Of a DNA stretch of 64,000 bases, positions 36,206 to 44,333 are shown in pieces. The position numbers and the translations under genes are program-made. Under the pieces are notes generated by a model, which searched no databases, had not been told where the DNA came from, and worked only from the letters and a program-made list of their open reading frames with translations. The stretch is from an uncultured Acetatifactor sp. (lineage in GTDB: Bacteria > Bacillota > Clostridia > Lachnospirales > Lachnospiraceae), in NCBI GenBank assembly GCA_947627115.1, contig CANQUQ010000006.1, positions 62,001 through 126,000 on the forward strand. Reading direction: 5' to 3'. Positions within the stretch are counted from its first letter, which is position 1. Each line of letters begins with the position of its first letter.

Positions 36206-37369
36206 ATGGCAACAGTGCTTGACTATATCAGGGAGTACGGAAAGTATTCCTTTCGGGAAAGACCCATGACGGAGGTGGACAGCCTGGCGCTGTGCCAGCT
36301 CTCCTACTTAAAATATGACGGGCTGGTGCCGCAGGTAAACGAGAACCTTAAGTCCGTCACGCTGAAAAGTCTGGCGGAGCATCCGGACTATGACAAGCTG
36401 TTCCATGACGTGGTGTTCGCAAAGGCAAATCGGGAGCTGGTGGATGAAATGCTGGCGGGCAGGCGCTTCGGCGACCTGAAGCTCAACTGCTATATCAATG
36501 TGGTGGAAAAGGAGTGGGAGACCCAGTTTTCGGCGGTGACGTACATCCTGGACGACGGGACCGTTTATGTGGCTTACCGCGGCACGGACGAGAGCATCGT
36601 CGGCTGGAAAGAAGATTTCAATATGGCCTTTCTCTCCCCGGTGCCCAGCCAGCAGTACAGCGTGGATTATCTGAACGCCGTGGCGGGAAGGCTGCATCGG
36701 CCCTTCTATGTGGGAGGACACTCCAAGGGCGGCAACCTTGCGGTGTACAGCGCTATGAAGTGCGACCCCCGTATTCAGGACCGGATCATCAGGGTGTACG
36801 ATCTGGACGGACCCGGTTTCCGACCGGAGATGTTGGAGGAGGGCGACTATGAGATGATCGCCGGCAGAGTGGTCAAGATCCTGCCTCACTCTTCGCTGGT
36901 GGGCATGCTCTTTGAGACGGACATGCGTTTCCAGGTGGTGGAGAGCAAGACCTTCGGTCTGCTGCAGCACGATCTGCTGTCCTGGCTGGTGGAGGGAGAT
37001 GCCCTGGTCAGGGTGAATGACATCTACGAGCGGCGCAAGCGAATGGATAACGCGCTGAACCAGTGGATATTCTCCCTGGACGAGGAGAAGGTCAGGACCT
37101 TCGTGGACACTCTCTATCAGGTGATAGAGGCGTCATGCGCCGACAATCTCGGCGACTTCACGGCGGATTGGAAGCACAGCATGAACAGGATGCTGGACGC
37201 CATGAAGGAAGTGGACGAGGAGACCATGAAAATGATCAGGGAGACCGTCAGAGCGCTGTTCGAGATCGCGGGAGCGCAGATGCGCCAGGAGGTCAAAAAG
37301 AACCTGACGGCGGAAAAAGAGAAGCTAAGGAAACAAAGTAGGCCAAGATCTTCTCGCCGCAGATCGTAG
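36206..37369 (+). CDS. Mbeg1-like (DUF2974) alpha/beta hydrolase-fold protein
   Basis: This 387-residue protein is of the Mbeg1-like family common in Lachnospiraceae. It has a lipase-type nucleophile elbow with Ser173 in VGGHSKGGNLAVY, preceded by VYVAYRGTDESIVGWKEDFN and followed by YDLDGPGFRPEML. The substrate is unknown; a lipase-like role is suggested only by the fold. ATG 36206 follows GAGAGGAGTG. The last 77 bp overlap the tail of the convergent C26 gene. The C-terminal 40 residues are strongly basic and helical. Confidence 0.8.
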   Translation: MATVLDYIREYGKYSFRERPMTEVDSLALCQLSYLKYDGLVPQVNENLKSVTLKSLAEHPDYDKLFHDVVFAKANRELVDEMLAGRRFGDLKLNCYINVVEKEWETQFSAVTYILDDGTVYVAYRGTDESIVGWKEDFNMAFLSPVPSQQYSVDYLNAVAGRLHRPFYVGGHSKGGNLAVYSAMKCDPRIQDRIIRVYDLDGPGFRPEMLEEGDYEMIAGRVVKILPHSSLVGMLFETDMRFQVVESKTFGLLQHDLLSWLVEGDALVRVNDIYERRKRMDNALNQWIFSLDEEKVRTFVDTLYQVIEASCADNLGDFTADWKHSMNRMLDAMKEVDEETMKMIRETVRALFEIAGAQMRQEVKKNLTAEKEKLRKQSRPRSSRRRS

Positions 37370-37952
37370 TCTGTGTGCGGTCGATGCGCTCAGGATGCCA
37401 CTGGACGCCGAGAATGGGGAGTTCCCTGTGGACGACCGCTTCAATACAGCCGTCCTCAGGACAGTGCTGGACAGCCGCCAGTCCGTGACCCAGCCTTCTG
37501 ATACATTGATGGTGGGCGCTGTTCACCCTTGCACGGCAGCCGAACAGTCCGAAGAGCCAGGAGTTGTTCTGAATGACGGTGTCATGGTACTGGTCGCGGC
37601 CGTCATACCTGTGATACTGAGCGCAGGGCATATCCTGATACAGGGTGCCGCCCAGCCCCACGTTGATCACCTGGAGGCCCTTACAGATGCCGAGCACGGG
37701 AATGTGCTGTTTTATGCAGAGATCCAGGGCCTGCAGCTGTAAGATGTCGAGCTCCGTGTCGATGTTGCGGGAGCCGTGATTTTGTTCCCCGAAAAAGGCC
37801 GGGGTGATATCACCGCCTCCCGGCAGGAGCAGGCTGCCGCAGCCCGCAATGTCCCCCGGCGCCAGGGTGACCAGCGGAGTATGATCCAGAGATCTCACGT
37901 ACCTGACGTAGTTCTCGGTGTCGGGCCTTCTCCCCAAAATCGCTATCTTCAT
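37293..37952 (-). CDS. Gamma-glutamyl-gamma-aminobutyrate hydrolase-like class I amidotransferase (C26)
   Basis: The 219-residue glutamine amidotransferase-fold peptidase is of the PuuD/C26 type. The nucleophile is the Cys in LGICKGLQVINVGLGG and the His/Glu pair is in GVQWHPERID; the oxyanion segment is LLLPGGGDITP. It probably hydrolyses gamma-glutamyl amides. The start is ATG 37952 (MKIAILGRRP), with TTGAGG upstream; an in-frame TTG five codons earlier is less likely. At about 220 residues it is slightly short. Its 3' end overlaps the convergent Mbeg1-like gene by 77 bp. Confidence 0.85.
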   Translation of the reverse strand: MKIAILGRRPDTENYVRYVRSLDHTPLVTLAPGDIAGCGSLLLPGGGDITPAFFGEQNHGSRNIDTELDILQLQALDLCIKQHIPVLGICKGLQVINVGLGGTLYQDMPCAQYHRYDGRDQYHDTVIQNNSWLFGLFGCRARVNSAHHQCIRRLGHGLAAVQHCPEDGCIEAVVHRELPILGVQWHPERIDRTQTTICGEKILAYFVSLASLFPPSGSF

Positions 37953-38100
37953 ACGAACAAGCCTCAAAATTCTTCTTTAGTCAATATATTACGCGGGGCA
38001 GTCATACATGATAGGCCCTGCAGGCTCCTGAAAAAATATAATTGCTGCAGAACACCGTTTTGGGCTTTCACCGGGGCGGGAAATCTGCTAATATAGGCAT

Positions 38101-40566
38101 ATGAAAACGAGAAGAGCATTGAGAAGGCCGGCCCTGTGCCTGGCTTTCGTGATACCGGCTGCGACCATGCTGGTCCTGTATATTGCAATAGGAATCTTTC
38201 CCTTCGGGGACAGGTCATTTTTGTGTGCCGATCTGTACCATCAGTACATGCCCTTCTTCAGTGAATTGCTGCACAAGGTACGGGCCGGAGAGTCGTTGAG
38301 CTATTCCTTTCATCTTGGGATCGGCTCGAATTTTCTTGCTCTTTTTGTGTATTATCTTGCCAGTCCCTTCCACATTCTCGCCCTGCTGGTGCCGGATGCA
38401 TATCTGTCGGATTTTATCGGTTATATGGTGCTGATAAAGGTGGGTTTATGCGGACTGACCTGCTGTGTTTACCTCCAAAAGCATTTCGGGAGCGAGGACT
38501 GGTGGACCATGTTTTTTTCTCTCTTTTACGCGCTCTCAGGGTATATGTCGGCCTACAACTACAACATTATGTGGCTTGACTGCGTCATTCTGCTGCCGCT
38601 GATCGTGCTTGGGCTGGAGCTTCTGGTGAAGGAGGGAAGGTGCGGGCTGTACTGCGTGACGCTGGGACTGTCCATTTATACCAACTACTATCTTTCCATT
38701 ATGATCTGTATTTTCCTGGTTCTGTATTTCCTGGTCCTGCTGGTGACCGAGAAGGGGAAGTGCAGGAGTATCGGCCGTTTTGTGCTGTACTCGCTGATCG
38801 CGGGGGGAATGGCCTCCGTTCTGCTGATCCCGGAGGTCTGTGCCATACTTAAGACGGATTTCGGGGAAATAGCTTTGCCCGACCGCGTGGAATCGTATTT
38901 TCCCGTTCTGGATATTCTGGCAAGGCATTGTATGTGCGTGGCATCTGAGCGCGGGCTCGCTCACTGGCCCAACATCTATTGCGGCAGCGCTGTGCTGATG
39001 CTGATGCCCATGTATGTGATGAATCCTAAAATACCGATCCGGGAAAAATTCTGCAGACTGGCGCTGACAGGTCTTTTTCTGCTGAGCTTCGGCACGAACC
39101 TTTTGGATCTTATCTGGCACGGACTGAATTATCCGGATTCCCTGCCTGCGAGACAGTCTTTTCTCTACATCCTTCTGGTGCTGACCATGTGCTGCGATGT
39201 CTTCCGCCATGTGCGGGAAACGGATACGAGGCAGATCCTGTACGGCTATCTTGCGGCGGTGGGATTTTTACTGTTCTGTGAAAAGGCCGTAGTGCAGGAG
39301 GATTATTATTATGGATCCAGATTTCTGACCCTTGCGGTAGTCAGTGTTTATGCCATCGTCCTGTATCTGTATCGGACCAGGAATAAGGCGGAGCTGGTCA
39401 GGGGGCTGACAGTGCTGGCGGTGACGGTGGCGGCGGCGGAGCTTGGTGTCAACACGTATGTGACGGGCATGATGACCAACAGCCGCAGCGAATACCTGGG
39501 CAGTCAGGCGGATTACCGGACGCTGTATGAGCGCACCCGGACGCAGGAGGATAGTTTTTACAGGATCGAAAAATTCGCAAGGACCACAAAAAATGACGGC
39601 GCACTGGCGGGGTATCCCACGGCCAGTATATTTTCGTCCACCATGAATTCTGATGTGATGGATCTCTATGAGAGACTTGGCATGCGCCACAGTAAAGTGT
39701 ATTACTGCTTCGACGGCGCCACGGCGCTCACCTCCGCTATGCTGAACGTAAAGTACATGTTCGGGGAATCCGCAGACGATGCAAATGAACTTTATGTGTT
39801 GAAGGATCGGAGCGGGGATGTGTTTTTATATGAGTGTACCGCCGTGCTCCCGTTCGGATATGTGGCACCGGAGGGCTTTGATCTGCCGGAGGGCCCGGCG
39901 GAGAGCCTGCAGCTTCAGAATCAGCTGGTGCGCGGGCTGGGAGTGGACGGACCGCTCTTTCAACAGATCCGGCAGGAAAAAATGAAAAAGGAGATCACTT
40001 TTACGGCCTCGGAGTCGGGGATCTACTATGGGCTTCTGACCTCAAAGGGCACATCGGCCATAGAGTACACACGCGATGATAGAGCGCCGCAGACGTTTAA
40101 GGAGCTGAAAACGGGGGAGATCCTGTACCTGGGATATCTGGAAAAGGGACAGACGGTGACACTGAAGAACGGCGACGAGGAGGACGAATCGCCTCAGATA
40201 TCTCTGGATGTGTTCTTGATGAAGGAATCGGTGCTGCGTGAAGCGCTGGGAGTGCTGTCCGCTGAGCATCTGGAGAATGTGGAATGGGAGAGCGACAGGA
40301 TCACCGGAGAGATTACCCTGCAGAAAGGGGGACGGCTGATCTTATCCGTGCCCTGTGAGGATGGGTGGACCGTATGGATAAACGGACAAAAGGCAGAGAA
40401 GACTGCATTCGGCGGATGCCTTATGGCCTTTGATCTTGAACCGGGAGAGTACTCCATCGAAATGCACTATGTGCCGGAGGGCGTCGGCGCCGGAATCGCT
40501 GTCAGTCTGGCGAGCATTGCGCTGTTCGAGGCGCTGGCGGTGCATAAGAGGCGGCGTTCCCGCTGA
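38101..40566 (+). CDS. YfhO-type multi-pass membrane protein
   Basis: The 821-residue protein belongs to the YfhO family, GT-C-like membrane proteins linked to glycosylation of cell-surface polymers such as lipoteichoic acid. About a dozen membrane helices fill residues 10-440, beginning ALCLAFVIPAATMLVLYIAI and containing the family motif FLCADLYHQYMPFFSELLHK. A large extracytoplasmic beta-rich domain and a final helix follow, with a basic end. The ATG has no recognisable Shine-Dalgarno; a TAATAT box lies 6 bp upstream, so the mRNA may be leaderless. No other in-frame start is near. The next gene encodes a lipoprotein. Confidence 0.8.
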   Translation: MKTRRALRRPALCLAFVIPAATMLVLYIAIGIFPFGDRSFLCADLYHQYMPFFSELLHKVRAGESLSYSFHLGIGSNFLALFVYYLASPFHILALLVPDAYLSDFIGYMVLIKVGLCGLTCCVYLQKHFGSEDWWTMFFSLFYALSGYMSAYNYNIMWLDCVILLPLIVLGLELLVKEGRCGLYCVTLGLSIYTNYYLSIMICIFLVLYFLVLLVTEKGKCRSIGRFVLYSLIAGGMASVLLIPEVCAILKTDFGEIALPDRVESYFPVLDILARHCMCVASERGLAHWPNIYCGSAVLMLMPMYVMNPKIPIREKFCRLALTGLFLLSFGTNLLDLIWHGLNYPDSLPARQSFLYILLVLTMCCDVFRHVRETDTRQILYGYLAAVGFLLFCEKAVVQEDYYYGSRFLTLAVVSVYAIVLYLYRTRNKAELVRGLTVLAVTVAAAELGVNTYVTGMMTNSRSEYLGSQADYRTLYERTRTQEDSFYRIEKFARTTKNDGALAGYPTASIFSSTMNSDVMDLYERLGMRHSKVYYCFDGATALTSAMLNVKYMFGESADDANELYVLKDRSGDVFLYECTAVLPFGYVAPEGFDLPEGPAESLQLQNQLVRGLGVDGPLFQQIRQEKMKKEITFTASESGIYYGLLTSKGTSAIEYTRDDRAPQTFKELKTGEILYLGYLEKGQTVTLKNGDEEDESPQISLDVFLMKESVLREALGVLSAEHLENVEWESDRITGEITLQKGGRLILSVPCEDGWTVWINGQKAEKTAFGGCLMAFDLEPGEYSIEMHYVPEGVGAGIAVSLASIALFEALAVHKRRRSR

Positions 40567-40782
40567 TCCCGATCATCGGCGGTCTTCTGCGGTAAAGTAG
40601 GCGAAGAACAGGTCGCCCATGGAAGCATTCTTTGTCCCTAAAAGTCAATTTCATATGCGGCAGGATACACATTGGAAACCTCTAAGATACATTATGCCTG
40701 TATTCTTGACCGTGTCGGTGCGGCAAAAGCCGGCGGCACGAAGGAAGGATGCGAGCTGAAGCATCGGAAACGGAGGCATATT

Positions 40783-42978
40783 GTGAAAGGAAGAACAATG
40801 TGGAAGACGGCAGCGGCGCTGTGCCTGTCTCTTTTAGTAGGAATGTCGGCGGGCTGCGGCGGACAGAAGGAGCCGGAAGAGTTACCGCAGCAGGAGACGG
40901 GAGGCTATACCTCGTCGGATAAGGCGCTTTCCGAGCTGCCGGAGGGAAGTACAGTCAAACAGATCTTTACCTGTGACGACAGTGTACATCTGCTCACGGC
41001 GGTCGAGAAGGAGGATGCGATTGCCCTGCAGGAATGGGAACTGAGAGGGGATGTGTTCCAGGAGGTCACCAGGGATTGGCTGGCCGGTCTGAGGCCGGAC
41101 TGTGAAAGCTGGGCCGACATGCAGCTGGTACAGAATAAAAGCGGAACACAGTACCTTTTTGTCAGAGGCACTAACGCAGCAGGAGCCTATCAGGGGCAGC
41201 TGTGGCGGGAGAACGGGTCCGAGGCGGTGAATATCACTCCGGAAAAGTGGACCGATGTAGATGAACAGACGGGCGTGAGCGAGTATATTCTGGGCATTGG
41301 GGCATTTGACGACGGCACACTGTCGGCCGTGTCCTACCGCTGCATAGATATTTTAGACGGCGCGGACGGGACCGTGCTGGCCAGCGAGGAACACACGGTG
41401 AATTACGGTGAGACGGTCCTCACGGACGGTGAGAACCTTTATCTGCTGTTCGGCGGCGGTGAGGGGATAGAAAAAAGGCCCGGCGGCCGCGGTGCAAACG
41501 CAGAGACCATCGCGCCTCCGGTGAGCGGTATGGGCGAGGCAGCTCTCTGTGTGCTGGGGGACGGCACGCTGATCTGTGCCGGTGCGGAGGGCATCTTCCG
41601 GTATGACACGGTGAAAGAGAACTGGGAGAAGCTGCTGGACGGTCCGGAGACGGATTTTTCTCTGACTACCTGCTGGTGCATGGGGATGACCGCTCTGGCG
41701 GACGGAAGGATCTATGCCCTGTTCCAGCAGGAGGGCGTCATCAGACTGGTGAAATATGAATATGACCCGGAGGCGGTAAGGACGGTGGATCGGAACCTTA
41801 CGATATACACTGTATGGGAGAGCTCTCTTCTGCAGCAGGCGGCGGCCATGTATCACAGGGAGCACCCGGAGATACTGATCTCGGAAAAGCATATTTACTC
41901 TATCGAAGATATGTATTCCGGCAAGGAGCCGGACTATGATCAGATCTACCGACAGCTGAACACAGAACTGCTGAGCGGGGAGGCACCGGACATTTTAGTG
42001 TTGGACGGCCTGGACATAGATTCCTATACGGAGAAAGGGCTTCTGGCGGATATCGGCGGAGTAGTGGCCCCGCTGGAGGAGAGCGGGGAGCTGCTTTCCA
42101 ATATCACCGGCGCCTATGTGCAGGAGGACGGAAGCAGATACATTGTCCCTCTGCAATTTCAAATTACACTGGCCATCGGGAGGGATGTTTCCGCGGAGGA
42201 TATGGCCACACTGGAACAGCTTTCCGGTTTTCTCGCCGGGCAGCAGGAGAGCTGCCTCGGCCCTATGACCGTGGAGGAGCTGGTGGATCAGTTCTATCCG
42301 TATTTTTGCGGGGAGATCGTGAAGGACGGGCAGCTGGAACGGGAAGCGCTCGGAAGGAATCTGGAATATCTGAAAGGGATAGCGGACAACAGCGGAATCG
42401 TATCCACCCATGCCGAGGGAGAAAAAATGTACAATTTCTGGAATCTGCCCAGCAAAGCAAGGATTGCCTTGGGCACCGGAAAGGGGTTCCGCAATGTCAT
42501 GTTCCCCATGGCTGTCATGAACTATGTGGGAGGCGATTTCACCGCCTTCGAGAACTGCTTTCTGCCGTCCCTGCAGGTCGGAATCAGTGCAAAGAGCGAG
42601 TACCGCGACACGGCGGAGGATTTTCTTCGGTTCGCGTTGTCTCAGAGCATTCAGGATACGGATTACAATACCGGTTTTCCGGTGAACCGGGCGTCTCTGG
42701 AAAAGCAGGAAAAGGAAGACCGGTCCGACGTGGCAGCGGTGACCACTATTACAAACTCCGCCGGCGGTGAGGAAATGTTCGAGGTGGATGCATATTCCGC
42801 GGAAACGGCAGAGAAATTGGCGGATATCTGTAAATCGCTGGACCGGCCCGCAGCAAAGGACGCCAAGATCCGGGAGGAGCTCATTGCGGCCCTGCCGGAA
42901 TACCTAGACGGCAGCAGGACGCTGGAGGAGACTCTCGACAGGTTGGAGAGTGCGCTGGGAATGTATTTGGCAGAATGA
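40783..42978 (+). CDS. Large lipoprotein with C-terminal solute-binding domain
   Basis: This 731-residue exported protein starts at GTG 40783 with GGAGG six bp upstream. A lipoprotein-type signal (MWKTAAALCLSLLVGMSAGC) suggests anchoring at Cys25, although the -3 residue (Ser) is not consensus. Residues of about 40-360 contain repeated beta-strand units (ILGIGAFDDGTLSAVSYR; GDGTLICAGAEGIFRYDT; LADGRIYALFQQEG) that resemble propeller blades. From about residue 365 a family-1 extracellular solute-binding domain follows (NLTIYTVWESSLLQQAAAMY; APDILVLDGLDIDSY). No ABC permease is adjacent, so it may be a sensor or surface-binding protein rather than a transporter component. Confidence 0.72.
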   Translation: MKGRTMWKTAAALCLSLLVGMSAGCGGQKEPEELPQQETGGYTSSDKALSELPEGSTVKQIFTCDDSVHLLTAVEKEDAIALQEWELRGDVFQEVTRDWLAGLRPDCESWADMQLVQNKSGTQYLFVRGTNAAGAYQGQLWRENGSEAVNITPEKWTDVDEQTGVSEYILGIGAFDDGTLSAVSYRCIDILDGADGTVLASEEHTVNYGETVLTDGENLYLLFGGGEGIEKRPGGRGANAETIAPPVSGMGEAALCVLGDGTLICAGAEGIFRYDTVKENWEKLLDGPETDFSLTTCWCMGMTALADGRIYALFQQEGVIRLVKYEYDPEAVRTVDRNLTIYTVWESSLLQQAAAMYHREHPEILISEKHIYSIEDMYSGKEPDYDQIYRQLNTELLSGEAPDILVLDGLDIDSYTEKGLLADIGGVVAPLEESGELLSNITGAYVQEDGSRYIVPLQFQITLAIGRDVSAEDMATLEQLSGFLAGQQESCLGPMTVEELVDQFYPYFCGEIVKDGQLEREALGRNLEYLKGIADNSGIVSTHAEGEKMYNFWNLPSKARIALGTGKGFRNVMFPMAVMNYVGGDFTAFENCFLPSLQVGISAKSEYRDTAEDFLRFALSQSIQDTDYNTGFPVNRASLEKQEKEDRSDVAAVTTITNSAGGEEMFEVDAYSAETAEKLADICKSLDRPAAKDAKIREELIAALPEYLDGSRTLEETLDRLESALGMYLAE

Positions 42979-43016
42979 GAATTATCCTGAAAAAGATGTA
43001 AATTCGGAAAAAGGAA

Positions 43017-43045
43017 TTGACATTCCGCCACCGGAATGCTATGAT
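43017..43045 (+). promoter_or_regulatory. tRNA-Leu(AAG) promoter
   Basis: TTGACA (43017-43022), 17 bp spacer, TATGAT (43040-43045). A palindrome ATTCCG-N4-CGGAAT (43022-43037) fills most of the spacer. Confidence 0.8.
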
Positions 43046-43082
43046 AATCATTGCGCGGTGCGCAGATGGTCTGTGCAGGTGA

Positions 43083-43166
43083 GCGGAAGTGTCGGAACTG
43101 GCAGACGAGCAAGACTAAGGATCTTGTGGTAGCAATACCGTGTGGGTTCAAGTCCCATCTTCCGCA
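43083..43166 (+). tRNA. tRNA-Leu (anticodon AAG)
   Basis: Acceptor GCGGAAG (43083-43089) pairs with CTTCCGC (43159-43165). Anticodon stem CAAGA/TCTTG encloses CTAAGGA, giving anticodon AAG; a long variable arm (TGGTAGCAATACC) marks a leucine tRNA. The T arm is GTGGG-TTCAAGT-CCCAT. A at the wobble position is unusual in bacteria. Its 3' end is duplicated at 43308-43322. CCA is not encoded. Confidence 0.9.
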
Positions 43167-43167
43167 G

Positions 43168-43210
43168 GAAAGAAAAAAGGTTAAGCCGAAGGCTTAGCCT
43201 TTTTTCTTTC
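43168..43210 (+). terminator. Terminator after tRNA-Leu(AAG)
   Basis: A near-perfect stem: GAAAGAAAAAAGG plus TAAGCC (from 43168) pairs with GGCTTA plus CCTTTTTTCTTTC (to 43210) across loop GAA. Confidence 0.9.
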
Positions 43211-43259
43211 TATGGCAAGGAGTCCTTTCACCCAAGGGTTCAAGGTCTCCTCGCCATAG
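43210..43259. repeat. 24-bp-arm imperfect hairpin
   Basis: The arm 43210-43233 (CTATGGC...TTTCACCC) pairs with 43236-43259 (GGGTTC...GCCATAG) with four mismatches and a 2-nt loop. It lies between the two copies of the tRNA end. Confidence 0.75.
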
Positions 43260-43273
43260 ATGGCTCGTCGGTC

Positions 43274-43308
43274 GGCGCAGGGCCGAGATCCGCCGGATCT
43301 CGTGCGCC
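43274..43308. repeat. Second hairpin between the att-like repeats
   Basis: GGCGCA (43274-43279) pairs with TGCGCC (43303-43308), and GAGATCC (43285-43291) with GGATCTC (43295-43301) inside. Confidence 0.75.
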
Positions 43309-43375
43309 CCATCTTCCGCAGGCGCGGAAAGCGGGAAAATATTCATAGGGATTATGATAAATTTTTCATAATTAT

Positions 43376-43600
43376 CTAAAATTTTGTCATGAATTTTGTC
43401 ACGAAAAGAGGGTTTCCTGCAGCTTGACCGCCGCCTCCCCCCTTGGCTTGTACGTCCCTATCCATTATCGAGTGCCTATATACTGACTTCATCACGTGGT
43501 CATTGCTCCGGCCGCCCATCTTGAAGATATCAGCCTTAGGAACGCCCAGGGCGGACATCTCGCTGCAAAACAGTGCCGGAGCGGTCTTTGAATCTCTTTT
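43376..43600 (-). pseudogene. C-terminal remnant of a tyrosine recombinase (integrase)
   Basis: The minus-strand frame reads PALFCSEMSALGVPKADIFK, then MGGRSNDHVMKSVYRHSI and MDRD, ending at 43376. The block 'GVPxxxIxxxGG(W)xxDHVMKxVYxH' is the end of phage-type integrases, with the catalytic Tyr in VYRH. Everything upstream, including the R-H-R part, is missing: the frame loses similarity exactly where a 36-bp palindrome (43598-43633) begins. With the duplicated tRNA-Leu end it marks an old integration event. Confidence 0.6.
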
Positions 43601-43633
43601 CCGGTCTGTTGCGACGTCGAAACAGACCGGAAA
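43598..43633. repeat. 36-bp palindrome downstream of hicB
   Basis: TTTCCGGTCTGTT (43598-43610) and AACAGACCGGAAA (43621-43633) are perfect inverse complements, and the spacer itself contains CGACGTCG (43612-43619). It lies 7 bp after the hicB stop and could act as a terminator, though no T-tract follows, or mark a recombination point. Confidence 0.8.
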
Positions 43634-43639
43634 CTAAGG

Positions 43640-44044
43640 CTAGGTGTGTAACTGTTGTTTCAACGCATCTTGGAGCACTTGAGAAAAATTGATATTGTGT
43701 TCCAATGCGGCGGCGTTCAGCCATGCCGGCAGAGTTACAGTCCGATTTACAGAACGATTGTTGTTGCGCTCTCTTACGGAAGGCATATAGACATCGATCA
43801 GAACAGCGCGTTCATTAGGTTCAACATTGACATTGCAAAGCGGAGTGGGCTGAGGAATCGTCTCTCCGTCCTCTTCCAGCCCGCATAATACACAGCCCAG
43901 AAGTTCACGGGCGGACAGGAGAGCATCATCTTCAGTCTCGCCGCTGGTCGCACAGTCAAGGTCGGGGAATACAACGGCAATTTCCTGATTTGGTTCATAA
44001 GTGAAAATTGCAGGATACAAGTAGCGGTCCGTTTTCTTTTTCAT
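43640..44044 (-). CDS. hicB: HicB family antitoxin
   Basis: This 134-residue antitoxin is expected to neutralise HicA and autoregulate the operon. The N-terminal partial RNase H-like fold shows YPAIFTYEPNQEIAVVFPDL and DCATSGETEDDALLSARELL. The C-terminal ribbon-helix-helix DNA-binding segment is NRTVTLPAWLNAAALEHNIN. It begins 39 bp after hicA on the same strand. The gene is more AT-rich than the core genes around it, in keeping with transfer. Confidence 0.88.
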   Translation of the reverse strand: MKKKTDRYLYPAIFTYEPNQEIAVVFPDLDCATSGETEDDALLSARELLGCVLCGLEEDGETIPQPTPLCNVNVEPNERAVLIDVYMPSVRERNNNRSVNRTVTLPAWLNAAALEHNINFSQVLQDALKQQLHT

Positions 44045-44083
44045 GATATCAATTCCTTTCCTTAGAGTTGGCGGGGTTCAGGG

Positions 44084-44281
44084 CTACCTGAATCGGAGCC
44101 CTGATTGCCTTTCAATGCTGTCAAGCGTTTTTCGCGGGATGTCCTTGTCCGGATGCTTCACGGTAGTGCGTCCCTTCTTGATAGGGTGTTTGAATTGATG
44201 ATGACTTCCGACCGTGTTTACTTCATACCATCCATCTGCCTTTAATATTTCGATGACTTCCCTCGATGAATAGCTCTTCAT
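44084..44281 (-). CDS. hicA: HicA family mRNA interferase toxin
   Basis: The 65-residue toxin has the HicA double-stranded RNA-binding fold. The sequence MKSYSSREVIEILKADGWYE is followed by GSHHQFKHP, with the catalytic His in the GSHH turn, and KHPDKDIPRKTLDSI. It should cleave mRNA when free of HicB. I place the start at 44281, eight bp after AGGAGG; an ATG two codons earlier is too close to that site. The operon promoter is immediately upstream, overlapped by a large inverted repeat. Confidence 0.9.
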   Translation of the reverse strand: MKSYSSREVIEILKADGWYEVNTVGSHHQFKHPIKKGRTTVKHPDKDIPRKTLDSIERQSGLRFR

Positions 44282-44304
44282 TAGCATTTCCTCCTGACAG
44301 TATT

Positions 44305-44333
44305 ATGATAACACATACAAAAATATTCGTCAA
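44305..44333 (-). promoter_or_regulatory. hicAB promoter
   Basis: On the minus strand TTGACG (44328-44333) and TATCAT (44305-44310) are 17 bp apart, with TG forming an extended -10. Confidence 0.8.

Larger units (their letters stand above)
43154..43322. repeat. Direct repeat of the tRNA-Leu 3' end (att-like)
   Basis: CCCATCTTCCGCAGG occurs at 43154-43168 (end of tRNA-Leu) and again at 43308-43322. Duplicated tRNA ends mark integration by tyrosine recombinases, and an integrase remnant starts 53 bp beyond the second copy. Confidence 0.65.

Noticed and set aside
43598..43633. Rho-independent terminator for hicAB
   Set aside because: The palindrome is strong but is followed by AAAAGAG on the hicAB strand rather than T residues, so I recorded it as a repeat and not as a terminator.
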